Part shown: in pieces, positions 1 through 7,175 of the stretch
Position numbering within the stretch: position 1 is the first letter of the stretch
Layout: the number at the start of each line of letters is the position of its first letter
Source: Carposina sasakii
Taxonomy: Eukaryota > Arthropoda > Insecta > Lepidoptera > Carposinidae
Reading direction: 5' to 3'
DNA: 64,000 bases
NCBI GenBank assembly: GCA_014607495.2
Contig: CP053156.1
Coordinates: forward strand, 14,012,001-14,076,000
Position numbers and translations under genes: made by a program
The notes under the pieces: generated by a model
Seen by the model: only the letters and a program-made list of their open reading frames with translations
What the model was told of the DNA's origin: nothing
The model's database searches: none

Positions 1-125
1 TGTGATAATTTTAGCGGAAATATTATCTTTAAAATATATAATATCGAAAATCTGTATTTTATTGGTAACTAATAGTAATGGGTATTGAGAAGGTAAAAAT
101 AAAATTCAAAACAAAAAAAGATTCA
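1..125. other. host flank left of the Polinton
   Basis: AT-rich sequence with no reading frame or repeat that I can recognise. It is the left integration flank. It continues on the far side of the element at 16085, after the duplicated target site. Confidence 0.6.
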
Positions 126-131
126 ATCACC
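126..131. repeat. target site duplication, left copy (ATCACC)
   Basis: ATCACC lies directly before the AG that opens the terminal inverted repeat, and the same six bases follow the right TIR at 16079-16084. A 6-bp duplication is the known signature of Polinton integration. Both copies are intact, so the boundaries of the element are exact. Confidence 0.95.
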
Positions 132-249
132 AGTAGTAAGGAATAGCGGGAGCTGGACCACTGACGTCATGGTCTCCTACGTCATAAACTTGAAATTTGC
201 TAACTTTGCAAAAAGGTCATCACATATGGCTCATTCACATATGAGATGT

Positions 250-355
250 CATTAACTAATGAGTTGTGTGAGGGTAACGCCCCTCATTAACTAAGACACG
301 CCTCCATTAGCTAATGACGTCTCATTAACTAAAAGACACGCCCCCCATTAACTAA
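250..355 (+). repeat. five subterminal copies of CATTARCTAA
   Basis: CATTA[A/G]CTAA begins at 250, 285, 305, 323 and 346, separated by GC-rich spacers that include a repeated GACACGCC. The mirror set lies at 15855-15960. Clustered iterons 120-220 bp from the terminus are a plausible binding array for an element protein in replication or transposition. Function is inferred only. Confidence 0.75.
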
Positions 356-596
356 TTATCAATATAAATGGACCAATAGCAGAGCATGGAGTACTAATAA
401 CAAATCTCATTAAAGAATGCAACGCCCCATACATTAGGCGTCTAAGATGGCCGACTATATCACATGTTCAGCGCGTGATACCTCTGACGTTTACTTACTA
501 ATGACCATACGACAGCATACCTTTGTGACATCATCAATGATTGCTTCTCTATATTTTGTTAATGCAAGTGACTCTTTATATCCCTTTGTAGCATTA

Positions 597-809
597 CTAT
601 ATCAGAAAAACGCTGTACGAATCACGATGGAATTTTGTTAGGATAGAGAACATAATATTGGAGTACGGAATAGCATACTTATATGTATATTGCTTCTTGT
701 AGCGCAGGTTGATGAAGTCGATGGCTGTATAGGAATCTTCATGGGTTTTTATAAAGCTACGTAGAATATGCAATGAAGGAATGACACAAGTATATTTTCT
801 GTAGCCCAT
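597..809 (-). CDS. outward-facing small TIR ORF (left copy), unrecognised
   Basis: A 70-codon frame from an ATG at 809, reading toward the element end. The frame stays open upstream of this ATG for about 20 more codons to a stop, so it could be an exon. The peptide contains an internal duplication: AIDFI followed by a Y-K/R-rich segment occurs once just before the ATG and again about 32 residues later, with matching DNA. Codons such as CTGCGC and AAGAAG look coding-like. An identical copy sits in the right TIR at 15401-15613. No family is recognised. The opposite-strand frame at 447-641 overlaps it and changes amino acids between the TIR copies, so I favour this one. Confidence 0.35.
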   Translation of the reverse strand: MGYRKYTCVIPSLHILRSFIKTHEDSYTAIDFINLRYKKQYTYKYAIPYSNIMFSILTKFHRDSYSVFLI

Positions 810-1074
810 ACGAATGAAGTCGATAGCAACAGCTAGTTTATAATATTGACCAATGTACTCACAGCATTCCTATCTACCCATTTACGAAAACCATCTTGTT
901 TTTAATTGTATTTTTATTACTTTTGTCAGTAGGACAACATTCTTGAACCAATATTTCTACTTAGGTCATTAAGATACCTACCATTATTTATTTTGTAATA
1001 AGCAAAATTGGTATAAAATGCATACATTTGACAGTTTCTATAGTTATAAGTGTTTGGTCTTCTCAAGACATAAT

Positions 1075-1098
1075 AAGTACTACGTGCTCTTCGGTCCT
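1075..1098 (+). promoter_or_regulatory. 24-bp motif shared with the PolB upstream region (left TIR)
   Basis: Core AGTACTACGTGCTCT, followed by a second half resembling TCGGTCCT. It ends 21 bp before the proposed first exon of the TIR gene. A copy matching at 22 of 24 positions lies at 14300-14323, just upstream of the PolB start, and the right TIR repeats it at 15112-15135. Position next to two different start codons suggests a transcription factor or initiator site. Orientation relative to the gene differs between TIR gene and PolB, but it is the same for PolB and the outward TIR ORF. Confidence 0.5.
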
Positions 1099-1119
1099 CG
1101 CTGTTTTTACCCCACGAAA

Positions 1120-1732
1120 ATGGATGTAAGTATTTATTTTATTCCTAACTTTGTACTTTTTTATGAGATACAACTATGTATGTGCTCCGATTAAATGTAA
1201 CTAAATCTTTATTTCTGTCTATTCATAACAGTTAAAATATATTTATTTTTTATTGTTATAGCTTGCCTGTTGTATGAAGAAAGATGTAGATATAACCGAA
1301 GAAAATACCTACAAACAGTATTATTTCAATTACTCTGACGACGAAAACGAACTTACTCCACCATACTCAATGAAAAGACCGTGCAACCAGTCTCTCGACG
1401 AATTTTTTGAAGAACCAAAAAAGAAGAAGTCTAAACTAAATTCGTCCACCGTAGGGCGAGCAACCAAAGACGGAGGTATGTCTTATATATCGTCAAATAA
1501 GGACGATAAGACAGCAGCAACGCATTTTATTAAAATAGAAGTATATGAACTGAAAAAATTGGAGGACATCGATCCCAGCGAACACTGGAAACATGCTGAT
1601 GTACGCATAAAGTATTATGCAAGCGGAAATGATGAACACCATCGACGAACTCGGGGTCTCATTTATAATATAACGAAGGAGCTATCGAAGAGTCCGGATT
1701 CAAAAAAATTTACATTTCCACATCCAAAATGA
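1120..1732 (+). CDS. TIR-encoded nuclear-type protein, left copy, spliced (unrecognised)
   Basis: A 152-codon frame starts at 1274, but the sequence supports a two-exon gene. An ATG with good context at 1120 is followed after two codons by a GTAAGT donor (1126), and a TATAG acceptor ends at 1261. Joining them adds six in-frame codons before the 1274 ATG. The product is about 158 residues, acidic near its start (YSDDENE) with a basic PKKKKSK stretch at residues 48-54 of the long frame, a probable nuclear localisation signal, and no membrane segment. I do not recognise a family. Its position in both TIRs gives two identical copies per element, and a role in regulating element expression or host functions is only a guess. 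AATAAA signals follow at 1864 and 1884. Confidence 0.65.
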
Positions 1733-1863
1733 ATCAGTCTACATGAACACATCATCAAGTATAAGTCAAGAATAAGTGTGTTGCTAATGATTTGTTATAC
1801 TCATACATATTGTTTCTCTTATTACTTTTATCATAATGTGTAGTAGGTATTTAGGGTATTGAT

Positions 1864-1906
1864 AATAAAAATCATTTTTACAAAATAAAACATATTTTTA
1901 TTTATT
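1864..1906. terminator. convergent polyadenylation signals
   Basis: AATAAA on the plus strand at 1864-1869 and 1884-1889 suits the left TIR gene. TTTATT at 1897-1902 and 1901-1906 gives overlapping AATAAA signals on the minus strand for the protease transcript. The two transcription units therefore end against each other in about 200 bp. The right TIR gene has no comparable AATAAA soon after its stop. Confidence 0.55.
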
Positions 1907-1945
1907 ATAATAGGTACCTTAACCTAGTTACATATTACAAAAAAG

Positions 1946-2383
1946 TTATAAAAACGATGTAAACATTTGATATAACAAAAAGTCATTATTGATAGTGTCA
2001 TTAGTAAACATTCCAACAAAATTTCTTAAGCTCATACCTCTATACTTAAAATATAAATACATTATACAATATTCACCACACAGTGATGAAAAGATATTTT
2101 GAATAATTTTATTATTATATATCCACATATTAGCATTTCTTTTTAAAAATGATAAATGATATCCAGTCGGCTTGCGACCAAAAGAATCAAAGTATTCACC
2201 AATACCACTCTTATTAACATAAATTGCTACCCAATGAGATCCAATTTTTGTATCCGGATCTAAATTAGTAATTAGGTAAATTGGCGCAGCAATGTGCATT
2301 GGAATGCGATTAGCAGCAAACACGTTTTGTTCTAGAGAATGATTTATTTTTTTCAAACATTTTTTTATTTCTAAAGTATTCAT
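1946..2383 (-). CDS. PRO: adenain-like cysteine protease (capsid maturation)
   Basis: 145 residues from an ATG at 2383. The order of the catalytic residues is that of the adenovirus-type C5 family: His50 in GSHWVAIYV, Asp66 in EYFDSFG and Cys102 in LCGEYC, with Gln95 shortly before the cysteine as the probable oxyanion residue. In Polintons this enzyme is expected to trim virion proteins during assembly. The neighbouring protein at 5947-6405 contains an adenain-type target, MMGSG. The gene is the last of the minus-strand series and lies next to the left TIR. The frame is intact and the length is near the family minimum. Confidence 0.9.
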   Translation of the reverse strand: MNTLEIKKCLKKINHSLEQNVFAANRIPMHIAAPIYLITNLDPDTKIGSHWVAIYVNKSGIGEYFDSFGRKPTGYHLSFLKRNANMWIYNNKIIQNIFSSLCGEYCIMYLYFKYRGMSLRNFVGMFTNDTINNDFLLYQMFTSFL

Positions 2384-2467
2384 GATTTCGCCGTAGACAT
2401 GTGTATTTTCTTACATTTACAGGTATTATAAGAATAGTAAAACATACATTCAGTTTTATAAAGTAAT

Positions 2468-3234
2468 TTAGCTACTGTAATCTACATTAACATTTCTATT
2501 TTTATCTATTTCTATTACATTATCAAATTCAGCATACACAATACAGTTAATTGTTTGTGTCAATGGAGTTTCGAATCTCACTTCTAACCTTACACAACCA
2601 TGTCTAATAAGATTCCAATGTGCTGTTGAATTAGCTGACAAGTCTGGTGTCAAGTCAAAAGCTAGTAAACAATAACCTTTGGGATATCGATCTCTAGATA
2701 TACCGTTCCCGTTATTTAAGAAATGAATACCAGTTCCTGAGAAAAGAGTATGATATGCAGAAGTATATAGATTGTTACTGAAAACAGGTTGTAAAGCTTT
2801 AGAAGGGATTTGCATTCCATCGATATACAAGCTGAACGTGTTTATTCCATAGTTTTCAAAATCGTAAGGGTTTTTGGAAAAACTACCATTAAAAGCAGTA
2901 TTATCAACAAATCCTATTATACATCTTTTTGGTACTTGACCAAGAAATACATTATCTAAAGTATTACCCTGTACACCTGAAGGTATAGTCAAAACTTTTA
3001 CTTCAGCTCGTGTTATTGGGTACTTAGCAGTGGTTGATGATAAAACTTTTTGATGTGCAAGAAGTACTGATGGATTAATTCGGGCTTTACGGATCATAAG
3101 AGTAGCATCAATAATAGTGACTTTTAGCTTAACATCACTAGGTTGACACAGAAGATTAAAGGCATCTCTGGAGCGAACTAATTTTACACCCATCTCTACA
3201 CCATTAATTAAAAATTTTTCTTGATTAAATATAT
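2468..3234 (-). pseudogene. MCP: major capsid protein, C-terminal part (disrupted gene)
   Basis: The frame contains the C-terminal half of the double jelly-roll major capsid protein known from the C. elegans F54H12.2-type Polinton family. It stays open upstream of the Met at 3193 to about 3234, where the simple AT-rich tail of the inserted retrotransposon begins. The Met at 3193 is internal rather than a start. It is collinear with the N-terminal part at 5397-5945, and the residues at the two broken ends abut in the order expected for the family. The stop codon is normal. No other lesion is visible in this half. Confidence 0.88.
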
Positions 3235-3331
3235 TTATTTATTATTATTTATTTATTTATATATTTATACACTTCGATATAAAAACATATTTATAGCGTT
3301 CTTGCAAAACCATTTTCATGGTTTATCTGCA

Positions 3332-3391
3332 AGTTTAATTATTATTAGTTTAATTATTATTAGTTTAATTGTTATTAGTTTAATTATTATA
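3332..3391 (-). repeat. 15-bp minisatellite in the retrotransposon 3' UTR (4 copies)
   Basis: Plus-strand unit AGTTTAATTATTATT is repeated four times with single-base variants. It lies between the RT stop codon (3410) and the AT-rich tail. Such 3' UTR repeats are common in CR1/L2-like elements. Nothing indicates a separate function. Confidence 0.75.
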
Positions 3392-3409
3392 AGTTATAAT
3401 AAATAATTC

Positions 3410-5386
3410 TTATATTAGATCAATAAAATACTTTTTTAGCTTGATTTTATATTGGTTTTTCCTTTTTATATCCTGTAGTTCCTGTGGCAGCGCGTTTATA
3501 AGGTACGGTAGGCGCTTTTTGAGGGTTCGGTCTCCATAATAGTTGTGTACTCTAGGTACCTCAAACCTGCCATGCATCACCGCCCTTGTTTGGTGGCGGT
3601 GCTGCAGCGTAGTCAGACGCTCCCGACAATCATAGTTGTTTGCCAACAGTAAGGTCTTGTGTTTGTAATGTACCGGAAGAATGTTACAAATTTTGAATAG
3701 TTTATAGTAGTCATCTTTATATTTATTTTTTGTTTTATTATCAACTAATAGTTTAAGGAATCTGATTTGAAGCGCTTGTATTTTATCTAAATAAGATTTG
3801 AAGGTTAATCCATAGCTGTCGAGGGCGTATGACACTACTGAGTCTACTAATGCTAAATACATCGATTTTAGTACTGATCTTGGTACTTTATACTTTAGAT
3901 GGTAGAATTTACCAAGGAGTATTTTCAGTTTATTGCAAACATGATTTACCTGAGAGGACCATGAAAAATGCTCGTCAACTATTACACCTAAGTATTGGAC
4001 AGTGGGAACTATTTCGATAGGTGGACATGTACATGATGTTTTATTATTGTGCATACAATTATATGAGTGAGTTATGAGGTGTTGGTTATTAATGGGTATT
4101 TTACAGTGCGGTGATCTAATTATAAGCATTTTAGTTTTTTTCGCGTTAAGTACTATACCATTGTCGTGAGACCATTTTATTATATTATCAATGTCGTTTT
4201 GCATGGCTCTACAGATCTCAGCCAGGTCGGTACCAGCTAAAAGAATGCACAGGTCGTCGGCAAACATGTATGCGTGACAATTTTTTATTATGTTTGTCAG
4301 GCTATTTACATGCATGAGGTAGCAGACCGGCCCGCACCCGGATCCCTGCGGGACGCCACTAAGTGCCGCGTGTGGTTCACTATGGGCATCACCGACCTTC
4401 ACACTATAAGTGCGTGAAGATAGGTAATCGCGATACCAGTGGTACAGCGGTCGATCCACACCGCACTCCCGAATGGCCTGAAGTAACGTTCCATGCTCTA
4501 GCGTGTCGAATGCTTTCTTGTAATCGAAGAATACTGTTACAACTATTTTCTTTTCATTCAGCATTTCATTGACATCGTTTGAAAACTTAGATAATAACGT
4601 GCTAGTACTTTTCCCAGGCTGAAAAGCATATTGACATGGGTTGATGATGTTATTGTGATTTAAGTAACTACTGAGTTGGTTGACAATGTACTTTTCAATA
4701 ATTTTTTCTATGCTTGATAATATTGATACAGGTCTATAATTACTACATTTATTTTTTTCACCATTTTTGAATATTGGTCTCACTAAAGAGTGTTTTAATT
4801 TAAGTGGAAATTCCTTTTTTTTAATACAAAGGTTAATAAGGTGGGTGATTATAGGACACATTTTTGATGATATAGTTTTGATATCTCCCATGCGGATCAG
4901 GTCGCTTCCTGGCGATTTGTTGATTGGCATTTTGTTAATTATTTTAATTATTTTTCCAGGAGTTGCTGTCATCCATCTCATACTTAGCTTTGGCGTTTCT
5001 ACATAAGAACTTCTACTTAACATTTTTTCTGTACAATGGTGCTTTATTTCCTCTACTTCATGTTGGAAAGTATCTGCAAAATTGTTACATATCTGCGATA
5101 GATTAATACAATCTTTCATATTTGTTATTATTGTCCTGTCGACAGATTGTTTCTTGCTTCCTATTAGTGCATTTAGTTTTTCCCAAAGTTTTCTTATGTT
5201 ACTTTTACATTCATAAATGCTTTGTTTTTCATACTTCGTTTTACTTTTGCTTATTTCTTTATTGCACCTATTTCTATATGTTGTGTATTCTAGTCTTTTT
5301 ATCATATTTTCAGGATCGTTATTCCATCTTTTGAACAATTTGTCTTTTTCTTGAATAAGATTTTTAAGTTTTTGTGAAATCCACAT
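3410..5386 (-). CDS. non-LTR reverse transcriptase, endonuclease missing
   Basis: A long uninterrupted frame of about 658 residues from its first internal Met (5386). The frame also runs in from an ATG at 5404 that belongs to the interrupted capsid gene. RT motifs are in order, numbered from 5404: SPGSD (164-168), NYRPVSILSS (222-231), motif A FFDYKKAFD with Asp294, motif B SGVPQGSGCGP (349-359), catalytic FADD (381-384), LNAKKTK, then YLGV in the thumb. The C-terminal part has the usual basic tail. There is no endonuclease domain, so the copy cannot move autonomously. Absence of stops or frameshifts suggests a very recent insertion. It reads in the same direction as the virus-like genes and could be co-transcribed. 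Confidence 0.9.
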   Translation of the reverse strand: MWISQKLKNLIQEKDKLFKRWNNDPENMIKRLEYTTYRNRCNKEISKSKTKYEKQSIYECKSNIRKLWEKLNALIGSKKQSVDRTIITNMKDCINLSQICNNFADTFQHEVEEIKHHCTEKMLSRSSYVETPKLSMRWMTATPGKIIKIINKMPINKSPGSDLIRMGDIKTISSKMCPIITHLINLCIKKKEFPLKLKHSLVRPIFKNGEKNKCSNYRPVSILSSIEKIIEKYIVNQLSSYLNHNNIINPCQYAFQPGKSTSTLLSKFSNDVNEMLNEKKIVVTVFFDYKKAFDTLEHGTLLQAIRECGVDRPLYHWYRDYLSSRTYSVKVGDAHSEPHAALSGVPQGSGCGPVCYLMHVNSLTNIIKNCHAYMFADDLCILLAGTDLAEICRAMQNDIDNIIKWSHDNGIVLNAKKTKMLIIRSPHCKIPINNQHLITHSYNCMHNNKTSCTCPPIEIVPTVQYLGVIVDEHFSWSSQVNHVCNKLKILLGKFYHLKYKVPRSVLKSMYLALVDSVVSYALDSYGLTFKSYLDKIQALQIRFLKLLVDNKTKNKYKDDYYKLFKICNILPVHYKHKTLLLANNYDCRERLTTLQHRHQTRAVMHGRFEVPRVHNYYGDRTLKKRLPYLINALPQELQDIKRKNQYKIKLKKYFIDLI

Positions 5387-5396
5387 TATATGAAAT

Positions 5397-5945
5397 ATCA
5401 CCATGTAAGTGACCCATCATTTCTACCTCTTTACTATCTTTTATAAACTTTTGTCTTTCGATAAAACCTTTGTTTCCATCATCAGTAGCATTCATTTTCC
5501 CAGCAGTATCTTCATACCATAAACCACAAGTTAGATGAGATTGTTTTGCTGGTGGAGAGTAATTTAATAAAGTCTCTATATATGATCGGTATCCATAGGT
5601 ATTGTTAGGGGGAGATATAAGTTTTTGATTTAAATATACATCAAGTTGACTAAAAAGTGAATGCAGCCAATTATTCACCGGAGCTACATTAGTATTTGGT
5701 GCTAGAGGTGTTAGATCCTGGTTTACCACCTTTACTTTGACATGGATTAAAGTATGAGATAGATCAATATAGTCATCACCAGTTCCAGGTATTTGAAACT
5801 CAATGGGACCATCATCATTTAAAGACGAAATCGGTTTGTAATGAATCCACTGACCACTTTCAATACTAGTTTGAGTAGCTGGTAGTGCAAATAGATCTAA
5901 TTCAGACTTAACGCATTCACATGAATTATTATGTAAAAATGACAT
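5397..5945 (-). pseudogene. MCP: major capsid protein, N-terminal part (disrupted gene)
   Basis: Starts at the ATG at 5945 (MSFLHNNSCECVKSELDLF), a beginning typical of Polinton major capsid proteins. The frame can be extended to a TTG at 5960, but that is not a plausible animal start. The segment carries the first jelly-roll region, including GPIEFQIPGTGDDYIDLS. About 183 codons remain before the retrotransposon; the frame then runs a few codons into the insertion and stops near 5364. The start follows the stop of the upstream gene (5947) by one base, so capsid and pVI-like genes form a tight pair. The remainder is at 2468-3234. As it stands the gene can encode only a truncated capsid subunit. 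Confidence 0.9.
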
Positions 5946-5946
5946 T

Positions 5947-6405
5947 TTATAAATCACCAAATATATCTTTATGATTTATATTTTTCTTTTTAGCTTTTTG
6001 CACTGTTCTCTGCTTTACAATTGGTGAGTAACTGAGGTTACCAACACGATGTTTTTTATTTTTATATCCCGAACCCATCATTGCTCGCTCAATCTTTTCA
6101 TCAGCTTTTCTTTTCAAGGTAGTCGTTGCATCTCTAAATCTGCTTTGAACCGAATCGTTCATGGGTTTTGCACTAACCATATCTGATAAAATCCCTACTC
6201 CAGCATTTAGCGCCTCTTTTCCGACAGCCTTTGCGCCACTTGTTAGTAAAGGTAAAACTGATCGAAATAAACCACCTAAAAAACTTCCAATTCCATGTCC
6301 TTGCTGGTAAGGTGCTCCTTTATAAATGATACCCATACCAGATCCCGCTTGATGTGTATAGTAGTTTTCATATGGACAAATATTATAATCGTATTTAGGA
6401 TACAT
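5947..6405 (-). CDS. pVI/pX-like membrane-active virion protein
   Basis: 152 residues. An N-terminal Tyr/Gly-rich part is followed by a Gly/Ala-rich amphipathic or hydrophobic segment (about 38-77, GIGSFLGGLFRSVLPLL), a basic region (LKRKADEKIERAMMGSGYK) and a Lys-rich tail. M109-M-G-S-G113 fits the adenain-type cleavage pattern (M/I/L)-x-G-x-G, which links it to the protease gene at 1946. By analogy with adenovirus pVI and the corresponding adintovirus proteins it should be a minor virion component that is cleaved during maturation and disturbs membranes. That role is inference. It lies directly upstream of the major capsid gene. Confidence 0.7.
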   Translation of the reverse strand: MYPKYDYNICPYENYYTHQAGSGMGIIYKGAPYQQGHGIGSFLGGLFRSVLPLLTSGAKAVGKEALNAGVGILSDMVSAKPMNDSVQSRFRDATTTLKRKADEKIERAMMGSGYKNKKHRVGNLSYSPIVKQRTVQKAKKKNINHKDIFGDL

Positions 6406-6413
6406 TTTTATAT

Positions 6414-7175
6414 TTATCTACGTTTAAAATGTAGTTTAACACAGGTTGTTCCGAATTGGAATGGAATGTTTTCACCAGTGCTTGTTCTTATATCAATTTC
6501 TATTGTGTCAAACTCTCTCCGCATAACTGGCACATAGTGTGGTGGAGAAAAAACATGCATCTTATTCGATCCATAAATATATTTGGCAGGATCTAGTGAT
6601 ATATTTCTCAGTAATGGACACATGACATCACCTACTATTTGTGGTTCTATTATGTCACAGTAGACATATAACTGTGATGTTAATCCCAAATACAAGTTAG
6701 CAGGGAATTTTCCTGTTCTTTTTGAAGCAATGTTAGTATATGGATCAAATCCAAGTTGAAGACTTAATATGGGTGAGAATTCTAATGAAACTAATTGGTT
6801 ATTATCTTGAGTTAGAGTAACATATTTGGATAGTTTATCATATCGCAATTTGAACGTTTCTTTTGCATTTAATACAGTCAATACATCATTAATATTTTCA
6901 TAACTGGAGGCGGGTATGTGACTTTTGTAAGTTACCAGAGACGGTGATAACTCATTTGGAACTGTCATTCTTTTTTTAATATACATTATATTTTGATTTT
7001 CTTGGACAGTAAACATAGTACAAGGATATTGAAATTCTACTAGTCCAACTGACCATTCTCCTTCTAATTTAATGGGTTTAGGCAGTTTAGTTGAAAAATT
7101 TGCAGTTTTATTATGCGGAAAGTATTTCATTGAACTGTTGCTAGGTAAAGTTAAATAAAAACTATCATTAGTCAT
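6414..7175 (-). CDS. minor capsid (penton-type) protein, internal start candidate
   Basis: The last 253 codons of the integrase frame, starting at Met363. This piece corresponds to a whole minor capsid protein of the Polinton single jelly-roll family, with the family-typical opening (DSFYLTLPSN), LEGEWSVGLVEFQYP and a C-terminal VKLHFKRR. Independent expression could use an internal promoter, splicing, leaky scanning or proteolysis. The sequence shows only that an ATG with A at -3 stands at the domain boundary. Downstream, the pVI-like gene starts 9 bp after the stop. Confidence 0.75.
   Translation of the reverse strand: MTNDSFYLTLPSNSSMKYFPHNKTANFSTKLPKPIKLEGEWSVGLVEFQYPCTMFTVQENQNIMYIKKRMTVPNELSPSLVTYKSHIPASSYENINDVLTVLNAKETFKLRYDKLSKYVTLTQDNNQLVSLEFSPILSLQLGFDPYTNIASKRTGKFPANLYLGLTSQLYVYCDIIEPQIVGDVMCPLLRNISLDPAKYIYGSNKMHVFSPPHYVPVMRREFDTIEIDIRTSTGENIPFQFGTTCVKLHFKRR

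Larger units (their letters stand above)
132..1791 (+). repeat. left terminal inverted repeat (1,660 bp)
   Basis: Reverse complement of 14419-16078; the two coordinates of every paired base sum to 16210. I counted about ten substitutions, all between roughly 210 and 490, and none in the inner 1.2 kb that I compared. The match ends abruptly after 1791. The repeat contains subterminal iterated motifs (250-355), an outward ORF (597-809) and an inward spliced gene (1120-1732). By analogy with other protein-primed replicons the ends should hold the replication origin, but no terminal-protein site can be seen directly. Confidence 0.95.
3235..5396 (-). mobile_element. 5'-truncated non-LTR retrotransposon inserted in the capsid gene
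   Basis: About 2.16 kb in the same orientation as the capsid gene. The 5' end lies inside the linker after the missing endonuclease domain, typical of incomplete reverse transcription. The 3' end is a simple AT-rich tail of TAAA/TAA units (about 3235-3270), preceded by a 15-bp minisatellite in the 3' UTR. The target duplication cannot be fixed because ATAT/AAATAT occurs on both sides (3227-3232 and 5393-5398). The RT sequence places it in the Jockey/CR1/L2 group; the exact clade needs a tree. Confidence 0.85.

Noticed and set aside
447..641. 64-codon plus-strand frame in the left TIR (mirror 15569-15763)
   Set aside because: It has a good start context, but differences between the TIR copies change its amino acids (C to W, L to S) and it overlaps a more coding-like frame on the other strand. 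Not annotated as a gene.
3221..3406. 61-codon plus-strand frame rich in Ile/Leu
   Set aside because: Low-complexity translation of the retrotransposon's AT tail and 3' UTR minisatellite.
3829..5334. Plus-strand frames inside the retrotransposon
   Set aside because: Antisense shadows of the RT ORF, with no domains.
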